Assembly: GCA_026988585.1 (NCBI GenBank)
Contig: JALSKY010000021.1
Location: forward strand, 1-5,046
Length of the DNA: 5,046 nt
Direction of reading: 5' to 3'
Source of the DNA: Deltaproteobacteria bacterium
Lineage (GTDB): Bacteria > Desulfobacterota > Dissulfuribacteria > Dissulfuribacterales > QOAL01
Shown: positions 1 to 5,046 of the stretch, one piece after another
How the letters are laid out: every line of letters begins with the position of its first letter
Position numbering within the stretch: position 1 is the stretch's first letter
Program-made: the position numbers and the translations under genes
Notes under the pieces: generated by a model
Seen by the model: the letters and a program-made list of their open reading frames with translations, nothing else
Told to the model about the DNA's origin: nothing
The model's database searches: none

Positions 1-1
1 A

Positions 2-2254
2 AGATCTTTCACATTTCGTCTCCAAGAAAAGGAGATGGCGCTGAAGCGATACCTGGAGTCTATACAGATGATCCTTGACCAGTGCCCAATCACCTCAGGA
101 ACACAGGATCTCCGGGACTGCATTGCACCCGTCATCAAGCTCCTTTCCCAGGAGATAGAGGAAACACGCAGGGATTACCAGGCATTCAGCCAGGCCCTCA
201 AGGGGGATCCGGAAGGGATGGAGGCCATGCGCCAGGCAGCCCGTATCATGTATTGTGACATAGAGCAGAGGCTGGTGTGCAAGGAAGATCTGGTATCCAT
301 TATAGACAGGGCGGTAAACCTGGCCACGGAAACCCCTGATCTGCAGCAAAGGCTCTGTATCCTCCGCACAGAGATGGAAAATTACGGCCTGGGCCTCTGC
401 CACATCCATGTAAGACTCAACTCCAAACAGATTCATAACGCAATCAGAAATCTCATAGGCATGGAGGGGGACCCTGATGACCCCAGCCACAAGACTACCT
501 ACATAAAAGCCCTGAATCAGCTCCTTGCCAATGTGATGCCTGTCACAATCAACTTTGGCTCTCTTATTGCTGAACGCACCACTGCCAAGAGGCTCTTCAT
601 GCTGGTGCGCCAGATAGTAAAATACATAGACTCTTCATCTCCTGTGAGATTTCTCATTGCAGAGACTGAGAGCCCCTTTACCGCCCTTTCTGCCCTCTAC
701 TTTGCCAAACTTTTTGGTGTAGAGAAAAATATAGATATCTCCCCTTTATTCGAGACACCAAAGGCCCTCACAAATGGCGCAAGAATAGTAGATGAGCTCC
801 TTAAAAACCCGTTTTACAAGGAATACGTAAAGAATCGCGGCAGACTCTGTGTTCAGACCGGCTTTTCAGATGCAGGAAGACATCTCGGGCAGATTGCAGC
901 AGGATTTGCCATGGAGGATTTCAGGCGCAGCCTGGCCAGGGTTCTCGAGAGGCATGAGATGCAGGGGATAGAGCTGATAATCTTCAACACACATGGTGAA
1001 TCCATAGGCCGCGGGGCCCATCCTGCTGATTTCAGGGCAAGACTTTCATACTTGATGCCTCAACGGAGCCGCCAGGAACTCAAGGCTACAGGGATCAAAC
1101 TGAAAGAGGAGCTGTCGTTCCAGGGAGGTGACGGATATATATATTTCCTGAACCCTGCCCTGGCCATGTCTGTCCTCAGCAGACTGATGGAGTTCATGAC
1201 AGATGATGGCTTGTTACAGGATGAAACACTCCCTCCAGATATGGACCCATTCTATGATGACTGGGATTATGTCAATGAGTTTTTTGCAACCATTCGCCAA
1301 TTCAACCAGCAGATAATGACTGATCCGGACTTTGCCTCTCTTCTCAGTGATTATGGCAAAAATTTCCTCTATCCCACTGGTTCCAGGGCCATCAAGCGGG
1401 AGTTCGAGCTGGACAAACCGGTCATCACATCTGCATCCCAGATGAGGGCAATTCCTCACAATGCCATCCTGCATCAACTTGGGCTCCTTGCAACTACACT
1501 CAGCGGTGTGGGACAGGCCATCAAACGCAATCCGGACCAGTTCATCTGTCTCAAGGACCACTCTCCGAGATTTAGGCAGCTGCTGTCCATGGCTGAATAC
1601 GCCCTTGCATATTCCGATGTCTATGCCTTTTCCGGCTATATCAAGGTGCTGGACCCGAATTTCTGGCTATTTTTCAGTGCAAACGCAGCCAGCCTTCACC
1701 AGTCACAGGAGCTCAGACAGGTAGCAGATTTCCTTGAGGATCTGAATCGATACCCCGATTTCTCCCGGGTGAGCCGCACCTTTTTCCGGGATCTGTTCGA
1801 TCTCACAGATGCATTCAGGGAGATACATTGTCCTGCTGAATGGGTTAGCGGGCAGTATCAGATGGAGACCTCGGATATCAAAATGGATCAGGAGTTGAGA
1901 ACCGTCCTTGAAATACTCCATTCAGTGAGAATTGCCATTATATATCACATCTTTACCCTGGCTATGCACATACCGGAGTTCAGCCCCCAGCAGGGCACAA
2001 CCAGGGCAGAGGTGATAGATCACATATTGCGCCTGGATGTTGACACTGCAGTTACCGCAGTAAAAAGGATATTTCCGCTCTTGGAATCCTCACCAGAATC
2101 AACAGATTTTGGCGAGAAGGCCACATATCATACGGAACAATATCTTGGATACTACACTGAACACCAGAATATATTTCTGCCCCTTGAGGCCCTTTATAAG
2201 CTGGCACGGCGGGTAAGCGGTGGAATCACCCATATCATCGGGGCATTCGGATAA
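2..2254 (+). CDS. ppc: Phosphoenolpyruvate carboxylase family protein, divergent; 5' end lies outside the window
   Basis: Likely carboxylates phosphoenolpyruvate with bicarbonate to oxaloacetate, an anaplerotic cytosolic step. The frame is open to the left edge. The first ATG (35) directly abuts an AAGGAG with no spacer, and the family's N-terminal part with the TAHPTE histidine motif is missing, so the true start is upstream. Numbering from that ATG, recognisable PEPC blocks in order are YGLGLCHIHVRLNS (117-130), ISPLFET (235-241), TGFSDAGRHLG (275-285), IIFNTHGESIGRGAHP (315-330), GSRAIKR (449-455) and MRAIP (470-474). By alignment from memory with E. coli Ppc, metal ligands Glu506 and Asp543 are kept (E240, D279), as are Arg587, Arg699 and Arg713 (R326, R451, R471). 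Catalytic His579 reads Asn (N318), Arg581 reads His (H320), Arg396 reads His (H123) and Lys546 reads Arg (R282). The chain ends at GAFG instead of the usual RNTG. The family call is firm; PEPC activity is probable but unproven. Confidence 0.85.
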   Translation, partial: RSFTFRLQEKEMALKRYLESIQMILDQCPITSGTQDLRDCIAPVIKLLSQEIEETRRDYQAFSQALKGDPEGMEAMRQAARIMYCDIEQRLVCKEDLVSIIDRAVNLATETPDLQQRLCILRTEMENYGLGLCHIHVRLNSKQIHNAIRNLIGMEGDPDDPSHKTTYIKALNQLLANVMPVTINFGSLIAERTTAKRLFMLVRQIVKYIDSSSPVRFLIAETESPFTALSALYFAKLFGVEKNIDISPLFETPKALTNGARIVDELLKNPFYKEYVKNRGRLCVQTGFSDAGRHLGQIAAGFAMEDFRRSLARVLERHEMQGIELIIFNTHGESIGRGAHPADFRARLSYLMPQRSRQELKATGIKLKEELSFQGGDGYIYFLNPALAMSVLSRLMEFMTDDGLLQDETLPPDMDPFYDDWDYVNEFFATIRQFNQQIMTDPDFASLLSDYGKNFLYPTGSRAIKREFELDKPVITSASQMRAIPHNAILHQLGLLATTLSGVGQAIKRNPDQFICLKDHSPRFRQLLSMAEYALAYSDVYAFSGYIKVLDPNFWLFFSANAASLHQSQELRQVADFLEDLNRYPDFSRVSRTFFRDLFDLTDAFREIHCPAEWVSGQYQMETSDIKMDQELRTVLEILHSVRIAIIYHIFTLAMHIPEFSPQQGTTRAEVIDHILRLDVDTAVTAVKRIFPLLESSPESTDFGEKATYHTEQYLGYYTEHQNIFLPLEALYKLARRVSGGITHIIGAFG

Positions 2255-2272
2255 CCCAAAAAAGAGGGATCA

Positions 2273-2319
2273 AGTTGTATAACAACTATTATACGGTTTG
2301 ACCTGAGATATTAGTTGTT
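2273..2319 (+). repeat. Overlapping inverted repeats between ppc and mrp
   Basis: AGTTGT (2273-2278), ATA, ACAACT (2282-2287) form a perfect 6-bp hairpin or operator-like palindrome. The same right arm, as part of AACAACTATTAT (2281-2292), can also pair with ATATTAGTTGTT (2308-2319), giving 11 of 12 pairs around a 15-base loop. The two structures cannot form together. They could be a protein-binding site or an alternative-folding RNA leader. The sequence alone does not decide which, and AT-rich gaps yield such repeats by chance. Confidence 0.4.
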
Positions 2320-2326
2320 GTAAATC
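2298..2326 (+). promoter_or_regulatory. Possible sigma70-type promoter for mrp
   Basis: TTGACC (2298-2303, five of six matches to the -35 consensus) is followed after 17 bases by TAAATC (2321-2326, three of six matches to the -10 consensus). Transcription would begin near 2333 and give a leader of about 100 bases that includes the terminator hairpin at 2355-2400. The octamer TAGTTGTT (2312-2319) lies in the spacer next to the -10. The -10 is poor, so this is tentative. Confidence 0.3.
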
Positions 2327-2354
2327 TGCTCAAAATGTTCTATCTGTCAATAAT

Positions 2355-2400
2355 TGCCTGCAGCAGCCCAAGGGTGACTGCAGGCATAATTTTTTCCTTT
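2355..2400 (+). terminator. Strong rho-independent terminator between ppc and mrp
   Basis: TGCCTGCAG (2355-2363) pairs perfectly with CTGCAGGCA (2378-2386) around a 14-base loop. It is followed by TAA, seven T, CC and four T. The structure points along the plus strand. It ends about 100 bases after the PEPC stop and only 36 bases before the mrp ATG. It may simply end the PEPC transcript, or it may act as an attenuator in the mrp leader, because the remaining gap leaves little room for a full mrp promoter after it. Confidence 0.8.
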
Positions 2401-2423
2401 TCATTCATCTCAAACCAAGTGAC

Positions 2424-2428
2424 AGGAG
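2424..2428 (+). promoter_or_regulatory. Ribosome binding site that fixes the mrp start
   Basis: AGGAG lies eight bases before the ATG at 2437. This favours 2437 over the in-frame ATG at 2335, whose 34-residue extension would be translated through the terminator hairpin and has no good Shine-Dalgarno sequence. Confidence 0.8.
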
Positions 2429-2436
2429 AAGAAGAT

Positions 2437-3276
2437 ATGTCTGAAAACAAGTGTGGAAGCTGCAATGTGGAAGGATGCAAATCAAGAGGTAAGGCTGATG
2501 CCAAGGATAAGGCCTGCCTGGATCACATCAAGAACAAACTGGTAGTGCTATCCGGCAAGGGAGGGGTAGGCAAGAGTACAGTTGCCGCAAACCTTGCCGT
2601 AGCCCTGTCAGAGGCAGGTAAAAAGGTTGGTCTTCTCGATGTTGATGTCCACGGCCCCAGCATACCCAGATTGCTGGGTCTAAAGGGTAAGAAGGCCAAG
2701 CTCAAGGAACCCTGGCTGATCCCGATCCAGTGGAACGAGAATCTCAAGGTGATGTCTCTCGGCTTTCTGCTCCCGGATGACAACGAGGCCGTGATCTGGC
2801 GCGGTCCTGTAAAAGGGGGGCTCATCAAACAGCTCATTGAAGAGGTGGCATGGGGAAACCTGGACTACCTGATTGTGGATTGCCCGCCAGGCACTGGTGA
2901 TGAACCCCTGTCTGTAATGCAGATTCTGGGCAAGGATGCCAAGGGTATAATCGTTACAACTCCCCAGGGTGTTGCTATCGACGATGTCAGACGTTCCATA
3001 ACCTTCTGCAACAAGGTTGAGAACCCCATAGTTGGGATCATAGAGAACATGAGCGGATTTGTCTGCCCGAAATGCAAAGAGGTCTCGGATATCTTTGGTT
3101 CCGGTACTGGAGAGGCCCTGGCCCGGGAAACCGGTGTAAAGTTTCTGGGCAGAATTCCGCTGGATATGGAGATAGCAAGGGCGGGTGATATGGGCAGGGC
3201 GATAACCGAACTGCCTGAGGATCATCCTGTAAAAAAGGCCCTGTCAAAAATAGTTGCACAGCTCCCAGGAGTCTGA
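2437..3276 (+). CDS. mrp: Mrp/NBP35-type P-loop ATPase, iron-sulfur cluster carrier
   Basis: A 279-residue cytosolic ATPase of the Mrp/ApbC/NBP35 family, whose members bind a labile [4Fe-4S] cluster at a dimer interface and pass it to apo-proteins. Visible motifs: deviant Walker A GKGGVGKST (40-48); LLDVDVHGPSIPRLLG (66-81), typical of Mrp; WRGPVKGGLI (121-130); Walker B-like LIVDCPPGTGDEP (145-157); TTPQGVAIDDVRR (174-186); ENMSGFVCPKC (203-213) with the cluster-binding CxxC at C210 and C213. Before the ATPase core is a short extension with C6, C9, C14 and C27 (CX2CX4CX12C). It recalls the N-terminal ferredoxin-like cluster motif of NBP35, but its spacing differs from the eukaryotic CX13CX2CX5C. 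The DUF59 domain found at the N-terminus of some Mrp proteins is absent. The gene stands alone, with a terminator before it and a convergent neighbour after it. Family assignment is very firm; the extra cluster is inferred. Confidence 0.95.
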   Translation: MSENKCGSCNVEGCKSRGKADAKDKACLDHIKNKLVVLSGKGGVGKSTVAANLAVALSEAGKKVGLLDVDVHGPSIPRLLGLKGKKAKLKEPWLIPIQWNENLKVMSLGFLLPDDNEAVIWRGPVKGGLIKQLIEEVAWGNLDYLIVDCPPGTGDEPLSVMQILGKDAKGIIVTTPQGVAIDDVRRSITFCNKVENPIVGIIENMSGFVCPKCKEVSDIFGSGTGEALARETGVKFLGRIPLDMEIARAGDMGRAITELPEDHPVKKALSKIVAQLPGV

Positions 3277-3280
3277 TCCC

Positions 3281-3319
3281 AAAACAGAAAGGCCCTGCAG
3301 ATCATATAGAGCAGGGCCT
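3281..3319 (-). terminator. Hairpin terminator for the inositol-phosphate synthase transcript
   Basis: AGGCCCTGC (3290-3298) pairs perfectly with GCAGGGCCT (3311-3319) around a 12-base loop. Read on the minus strand, the stem is followed by TTTCTGTTTT, an interrupted T-tract. On the plus strand it is followed by CACTTCC, so it is a weaker terminator for mrp. It may still serve both convergent genes. Confidence 0.65.
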
Positions 3320-3344
3320 CACTTCCTGAAAAAAGGAGACAAGA

Positions 3345-4448
3345 CTAACGCTCTATCTCTCCTGCTATGAACGCCTCGATATTTTCCCATGCCACATCAT
3401 CTGTAAACTGCTGCGGCGGATGTTTCATGAAATAGGCTGATGGAGACAAAAGGGGCCCACTGATCCCCCTGTCCAGTGCTATTTTGCAGCACCTGATGGA
3501 ATCTATCGCAACCCCGGCGGAATTGGGGGAGTCCTCAACAGATAGCCTCATCTCCAGATGCATTGGCACATCTCCAAAGAGCTTACCCTCCATGCGTATG
3601 AAGGCCACCTTGTTGTCATTCTGCCAGGGCACATAGTCGCTGGGGCCGATATGGATATTTTCAGCAGGCAGGGGCTGGGGAAGCATGGATTGAACCGCCT
3701 CGGTCTTGGAGAGTTTCTTTGACTTGAGGCGATGCCTGTTGAGCATATTCAGGAAATCGGTATTCCCGCCTGTATTGAGCTGATATGTCCTCTCCAGCTT
3801 TACTCCGCGCCTCTTGAACAGATTGGCCAGAACTCTATGGGTTATGGTGGCCCCGAGCTGACTCTTTATATCGTCTCCGATTATTGGGATTCCGGCAGCC
3901 TCAAAACGGCCTGCCCAGGCTGGATCACTTGCTATGAAAACAGGCATATTGTTGATGAAGGCCACTCCTGCCTCTAAAGCGCACTCTGCATAGAAACGAA
4001 CAGCCTCTTCAGAACCAACAGGCAGGTAGTTCAGCAGGATCTCTGCCCCTGAGTCCTTCAGTGCAGCTACGATATCCTCCCTCTCCGGTTCCTTCTCATC
4101 AGCCAGGAGAAATGTGCGTTCTTCCGGATAATCCTTCATATGTTCTGAATAACCATCCAGTATCCTGCCCATTTGAACCTTGACACCAGTCTTTGGTATA
4201 TCCTCACAGAAAACAGTAGTGCAGTTGGGCAGTGCAAAGATGGCCTCAGAGACATCCTTGCCCACCTTTCGCCTGTCAACATCAAAGGCTGCTACCACAT
4301 CTATATCGCCAGGCTCATAGCCAGCCATATTCCAATGCATCAAACCGATGGCATCCTCTGCGCTTTTTCCCTTATAGTAATTGATACCCTGCCACAGAGA
4401 TGAAAAACAGTTCCCAACTCCTGCTACGGCAATCTTGATCCTGGACAT
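3345..4448 (-). CDS. ino1: Inositol-3-phosphate synthase (myo-inositol-1-phosphate synthase)
   Basis: Converts D-glucose 6-phosphate to 1D-myo-inositol 3-phosphate using tightly bound NAD+ as a redox cofactor, the committed step of inositol synthesis. The 367 residues match the shorter actinobacterial/archaeal class in length; the yeast enzyme is above 500. Motifs: N-terminal Rossmann loop VAGVGNCFSSL (8-18); FDVD (55-58) after the second strand, suited to binding the NAD ribose; NYLPVGSEEA (140-149); IIGDDIKSQLGATITHR (189-205); LNTGGNTDFLNM (224-235); a lysine-rich stretch KSKKLSK (242-248); NDNKVAF (277-283); and SPNSAGVAIDSIRC (307-320) followed by K322. K280 and K322 align by eye with yeast catalytic lysines 412 and 489. 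A purine-rich GGAAGG lies eight bases before the ATG. The gene follows the small Cys-pair gene by 45 bases and is probably co-transcribed. What the inositol is used for (phospholipid, di-inositol phosphate solute, a thiol) is not shown here. Confidence 0.95.
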   Translation of the reverse strand: MSRIKIAVAGVGNCFSSLWQGINYYKGKSAEDAIGLMHWNMAGYEPGDIDVVAAFDVDRRKVGKDVSEAIFALPNCTTVFCEDIPKTGVKVQMGRILDGYSEHMKDYPEERTFLLADEKEPEREDIVAALKDSGAEILLNYLPVGSEEAVRFYAECALEAGVAFINNMPVFIASDPAWAGRFEAAGIPIIGDDIKSQLGATITHRVLANLFKRRGVKLERTYQLNTGGNTDFLNMLNRHRLKSKKLSKTEAVQSMLPQPLPAENIHIGPSDYVPWQNDNKVAFIRMEGKLFGDVPMHLEMRLSVEDSPNSAGVAIDSIRCCKIALDRGISGPLLSPSAYFMKHPPQQFTDDVAWENIEAFIAGEIER

Positions 4449-4493
4449 ACAGAAAACCTTCCTCCCTATCTATATGCTACTATGATCAGCTCT

Positions 4494-4700
4494 CTACTCC
4501 GGCTCTTCTATCTCAAGCTCAAGCTCGAAATAGCTCTCACCGCAATCATAACACTTTACATCAATATTGTTTCCAGCAGTAATGGCCACATAGATCTCAT
4601 CACTGCCACAGCTGCACTTGCCATCTATGGCATCGACAATCACCTCTTCAAGCTGCGGCCTGAGTTCTTTGGATATATCTTTATCAAAGGTTATCTTCAC
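4494..4700 (-). CDS. Small acidic protein with two cysteine pairs, possibly a zinc ribbon; function unknown
   Basis: A 68-residue protein I cannot assign to a named family. It has a GTG start. C29-S-C31 and C50-Y-D-C53 are separated by a short segment predicted to be beta-rich (EIYVAITAGNNIDVK). This matches the geometry of a small zinc ribbon or rubredoxin-like knuckle, though CxC is less usual than CxxC. The N-terminal 25 residues look helical and the last 13 are very acidic (ELELEIEEPE). No signal peptide or membrane segment is seen. A good Shine-Dalgarno sequence (GGGAGG), the cysteine pairs and the tight spacing to ino1 support it as real. The antisense frame across it (4482-4757, plus) lacks a ribosome site. 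It likely shares a transcript with ino1, so a regulatory or assembly role for that pathway is possible but only inferred from position. Confidence 0.75.
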   Translation of the reverse strand: MKITFDKDISKELRPQLEEVIVDAIDGKCSCGSDEIYVAITAGNNIDVKCYDCGESYFELELEIEEPE

Positions 4701-4706
4701 TTTTTT

Positions 4707-4711
4707 CCTCC
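4707..4711 (-). promoter_or_regulatory. Ribosome binding site supporting the GTG start at 4700
   Basis: On the minus strand AGGGAGG is followed by six A and then GTG. The core GGAGG occupies these positions and lies six bases from the start codon. This is what makes GTG at 4700 the best start for the 68-residue protein. Confidence 0.75.
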
Positions 4712-4754
4712 CTGTCCAGCAAAGACAGTCAGCAAATATGAGTCAAAGCTAACA

Positions 4755-4768
4755 TAACAATTTAACAA
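4755..4768. repeat. Short direct repeat TAACAA-TT-TAACAA
   Basis: TAACAA occurs at 4755-4760 and again at 4763-4768, a period of eight bases, in the AT-rich gap upstream of the small Cys-pair gene. It overlaps the possible -10 element on the minus strand and could be a regulator site. Short AT-rich repeats also arise by chance. Confidence 0.3.
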
Positions 4769-4786
4769 CTATTTCTTTATGTGCAA
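4759..4786 (-). promoter_or_regulatory. Possible sigma70-type promoter for the small Cys-pair gene and ino1
   Basis: On the minus strand TTGCAC (4786 to 4781, -35) is followed after 16 bases by TAAATT (4764 to 4759, -10; four of six matches). The start of transcription would be near 4752, giving a leader of about 50 bases. It lies in the only sizeable AT-rich gap upstream of the pair. The octamer TAGTTGTT (4771 to 4764), also seen before mrp, abuts the -10. Confidence 0.35.
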
Positions 4787-4840
4787 AGAGTTAAAGGTGA
4801 AATCTAATAATTTTTATGGAAATCATTGAAATCCTGTCAC

Positions 4841-4879
4841 AAAAAAGCCCTGCTCCCTAAAGAAAGAGGGAACAGGGCT
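4841..4879 (-). terminator. Strong rho-independent terminator for the gene at the right edge
   Basis: AGCCCTG (4846-4852) pairs with CAGGGCT (4873-4879). After one mismatch, TCCCT (4854-4858) pairs with AGGGA (4867-4871) around an eight-base loop. On the minus strand the stem is followed by a run of six T. It begins about 27 bases after the stop codon of the right-edge gene and isolates it from the downstream pair. Confidence 0.85.
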
Positions 4880-4905
4880 GAAAACAGACTGAATAAGACC
4901 GAAAT

Positions 4906-5046
4906 TTATTTGCTGCCTGCCTTGGCATCCAGAAATTCCGGATGGGTCTCCACCTTGTACTTCTTGCTCAGCTTGTCCAGAACCTTCTTCTGGAGCTCTG
5001 CCTCTTTCTGCTGCTTGAGAAGCTCCCGGATATTCTCCTTGACCTC
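4906..5046 (-). CDS. C-terminal end of a probable PpiC/SurA-type peptidyl-prolyl isomerase (partial)
   Basis: Only the last 46 codons and the TAA stop are inside the window; the gene continues past the right edge. The peptide begins EVKENIRELLKQQKEAELQ and is lysine- and glutamate-rich and helical. It then has VLDKLSKKYKVETHPEFLD and a short AKAGSK tail. The pattern of a long helix, 'L-x-KKYKVE', then a short strand and 'PEFL' is typical of the C-terminal return of periplasmic parvulin-type foldases (SurA, PrsA and PpiD-like proteins), where 'kVei' closes the chaperone domain. The catalytic parvulin domain and signal peptide would be outside the window, so the assignment rests on this tail alone. 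Another helical, charged protein is possible. Confidence 0.6.
   Translation of the reverse strand, partial: EVKENIRELLKQQKEAELQKKVLDKLSKKYKVETHPEFLDAKAGSK

Noticed and set aside
35..37. ATG at 35 as the real start of the PEPC gene
   Set aside because: The AAGGAG before it touches the ATG with no spacer, the frame stays open to base 2, and the first quarter of the PEPC family (with TAHPTE) is missing, so the gene starts outside the window.
95..490. Minus-strand open frame inside the PEPC gene
   Set aside because: Overlaps clear PEPC coding sequence and has no family features or ribosome site; shadow frame. The same applies to 1214-1561 and 1703-1921 (minus).
2335..2436. Longer Mrp reading frame starting at ATG 2335, with a hydrophobic, signal-like N-terminus
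   Set aside because: The extra 34 codons are read from the terminator hairpin and T-tract. A good ribosome site precedes ATG 2437, and Mrp proteins are cytosolic.
2255..2436. Known riboswitch class in the ppc-mrp gap
   Set aside because: A terminator and alternative hairpins are present, but I could not recognise the conserved core of any named riboswitch.
2680..3225. 181-codon open frame on the minus strand inside mrp
   Set aside because: Its peptide shows no recognisable family pattern and it lies wholly antisense to a highly conserved gene; it is a shadow frame.
4482..4757. 91-codon hydrophobic frame on the plus strand, membrane-protein-like
   Set aside because: No Shine-Dalgarno sequence precedes it. 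It is antisense to the small Cys-pair gene, which has a good ribosome site; the hydrophobicity comes from the complement of acidic codons.
4755..4771. Rex-type redox operator (TTGTTAA-N4-TTAACAA) suggested by TTGTTA half-sites
   Set aside because: The half-sites are direct repeats, not inverted, and the spacing does not fit the Rex palindrome.

Overview
The window looks like a chromosomal housekeeping segment from an anaerobic or microaerophilic bacterium, most likely a member of the Desulfobacterota (former Deltaproteobacteria). This rests on base composition close to 50% GC, a Mrp-type P-loop ATPase with a cysteine-rich N-terminal extension, a divergent phosphoenolpyruvate carboxylase (PEPC), and an actinobacterial/archaeal-style inositol-phosphate synthase. 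The lineage is an inference. No mobile element, CRISPR array, rRNA or tRNA was seen, and I found no clear evidence of a previously undescribed system.

Layout, left to right. Positions 2-2254 (+) hold the C-terminal three quarters of a PEPC-family protein whose start lies outside the window. A 182-base gap follows, with overlapping inverted repeats (2273-2319), a possible promoter (2298-2326) and a strong rho-independent terminator (2355-2400). Next, on the plus strand, comes a 279-residue Mrp/NBP35-type Fe-S cluster carrier ATPase (2437-3276). It converges with a minus-strand pair across a 68-base gap holding a hairpin terminator. The minus-strand pair is a small acidic protein with four cysteines, resembling a zinc ribbon (4700 to 4494, GTG start), followed 45 bases later by inositol-3-phosphate synthase (4448 to 3345). 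Upstream of the pair is an AT-rich region with a possible promoter. At the right edge is the C-terminal end of another minus-strand gene (5046 to 4906), probably a PpiC/SurA-type peptidyl-prolyl isomerase, closed by a strong terminator.

The genes do not form one pathway: PEPC feeds oxaloacetate into the TCA cycle and biosynthesis, Mrp serves Fe-S protein maturation, and the synthase opens inositol biosynthesis. The points most worth a second look are the non-canonical catalytic loop and apparently lost aspartate-inhibition residues of the PEPC, a terminator in the leader of mrp next to mutually exclusive hairpins, an 8-base box (TAGTTGTT) in both putative promoter regions, and the linkage of an uncharacterised Cys-pair protein with the inositol-phosphate synthase gene.
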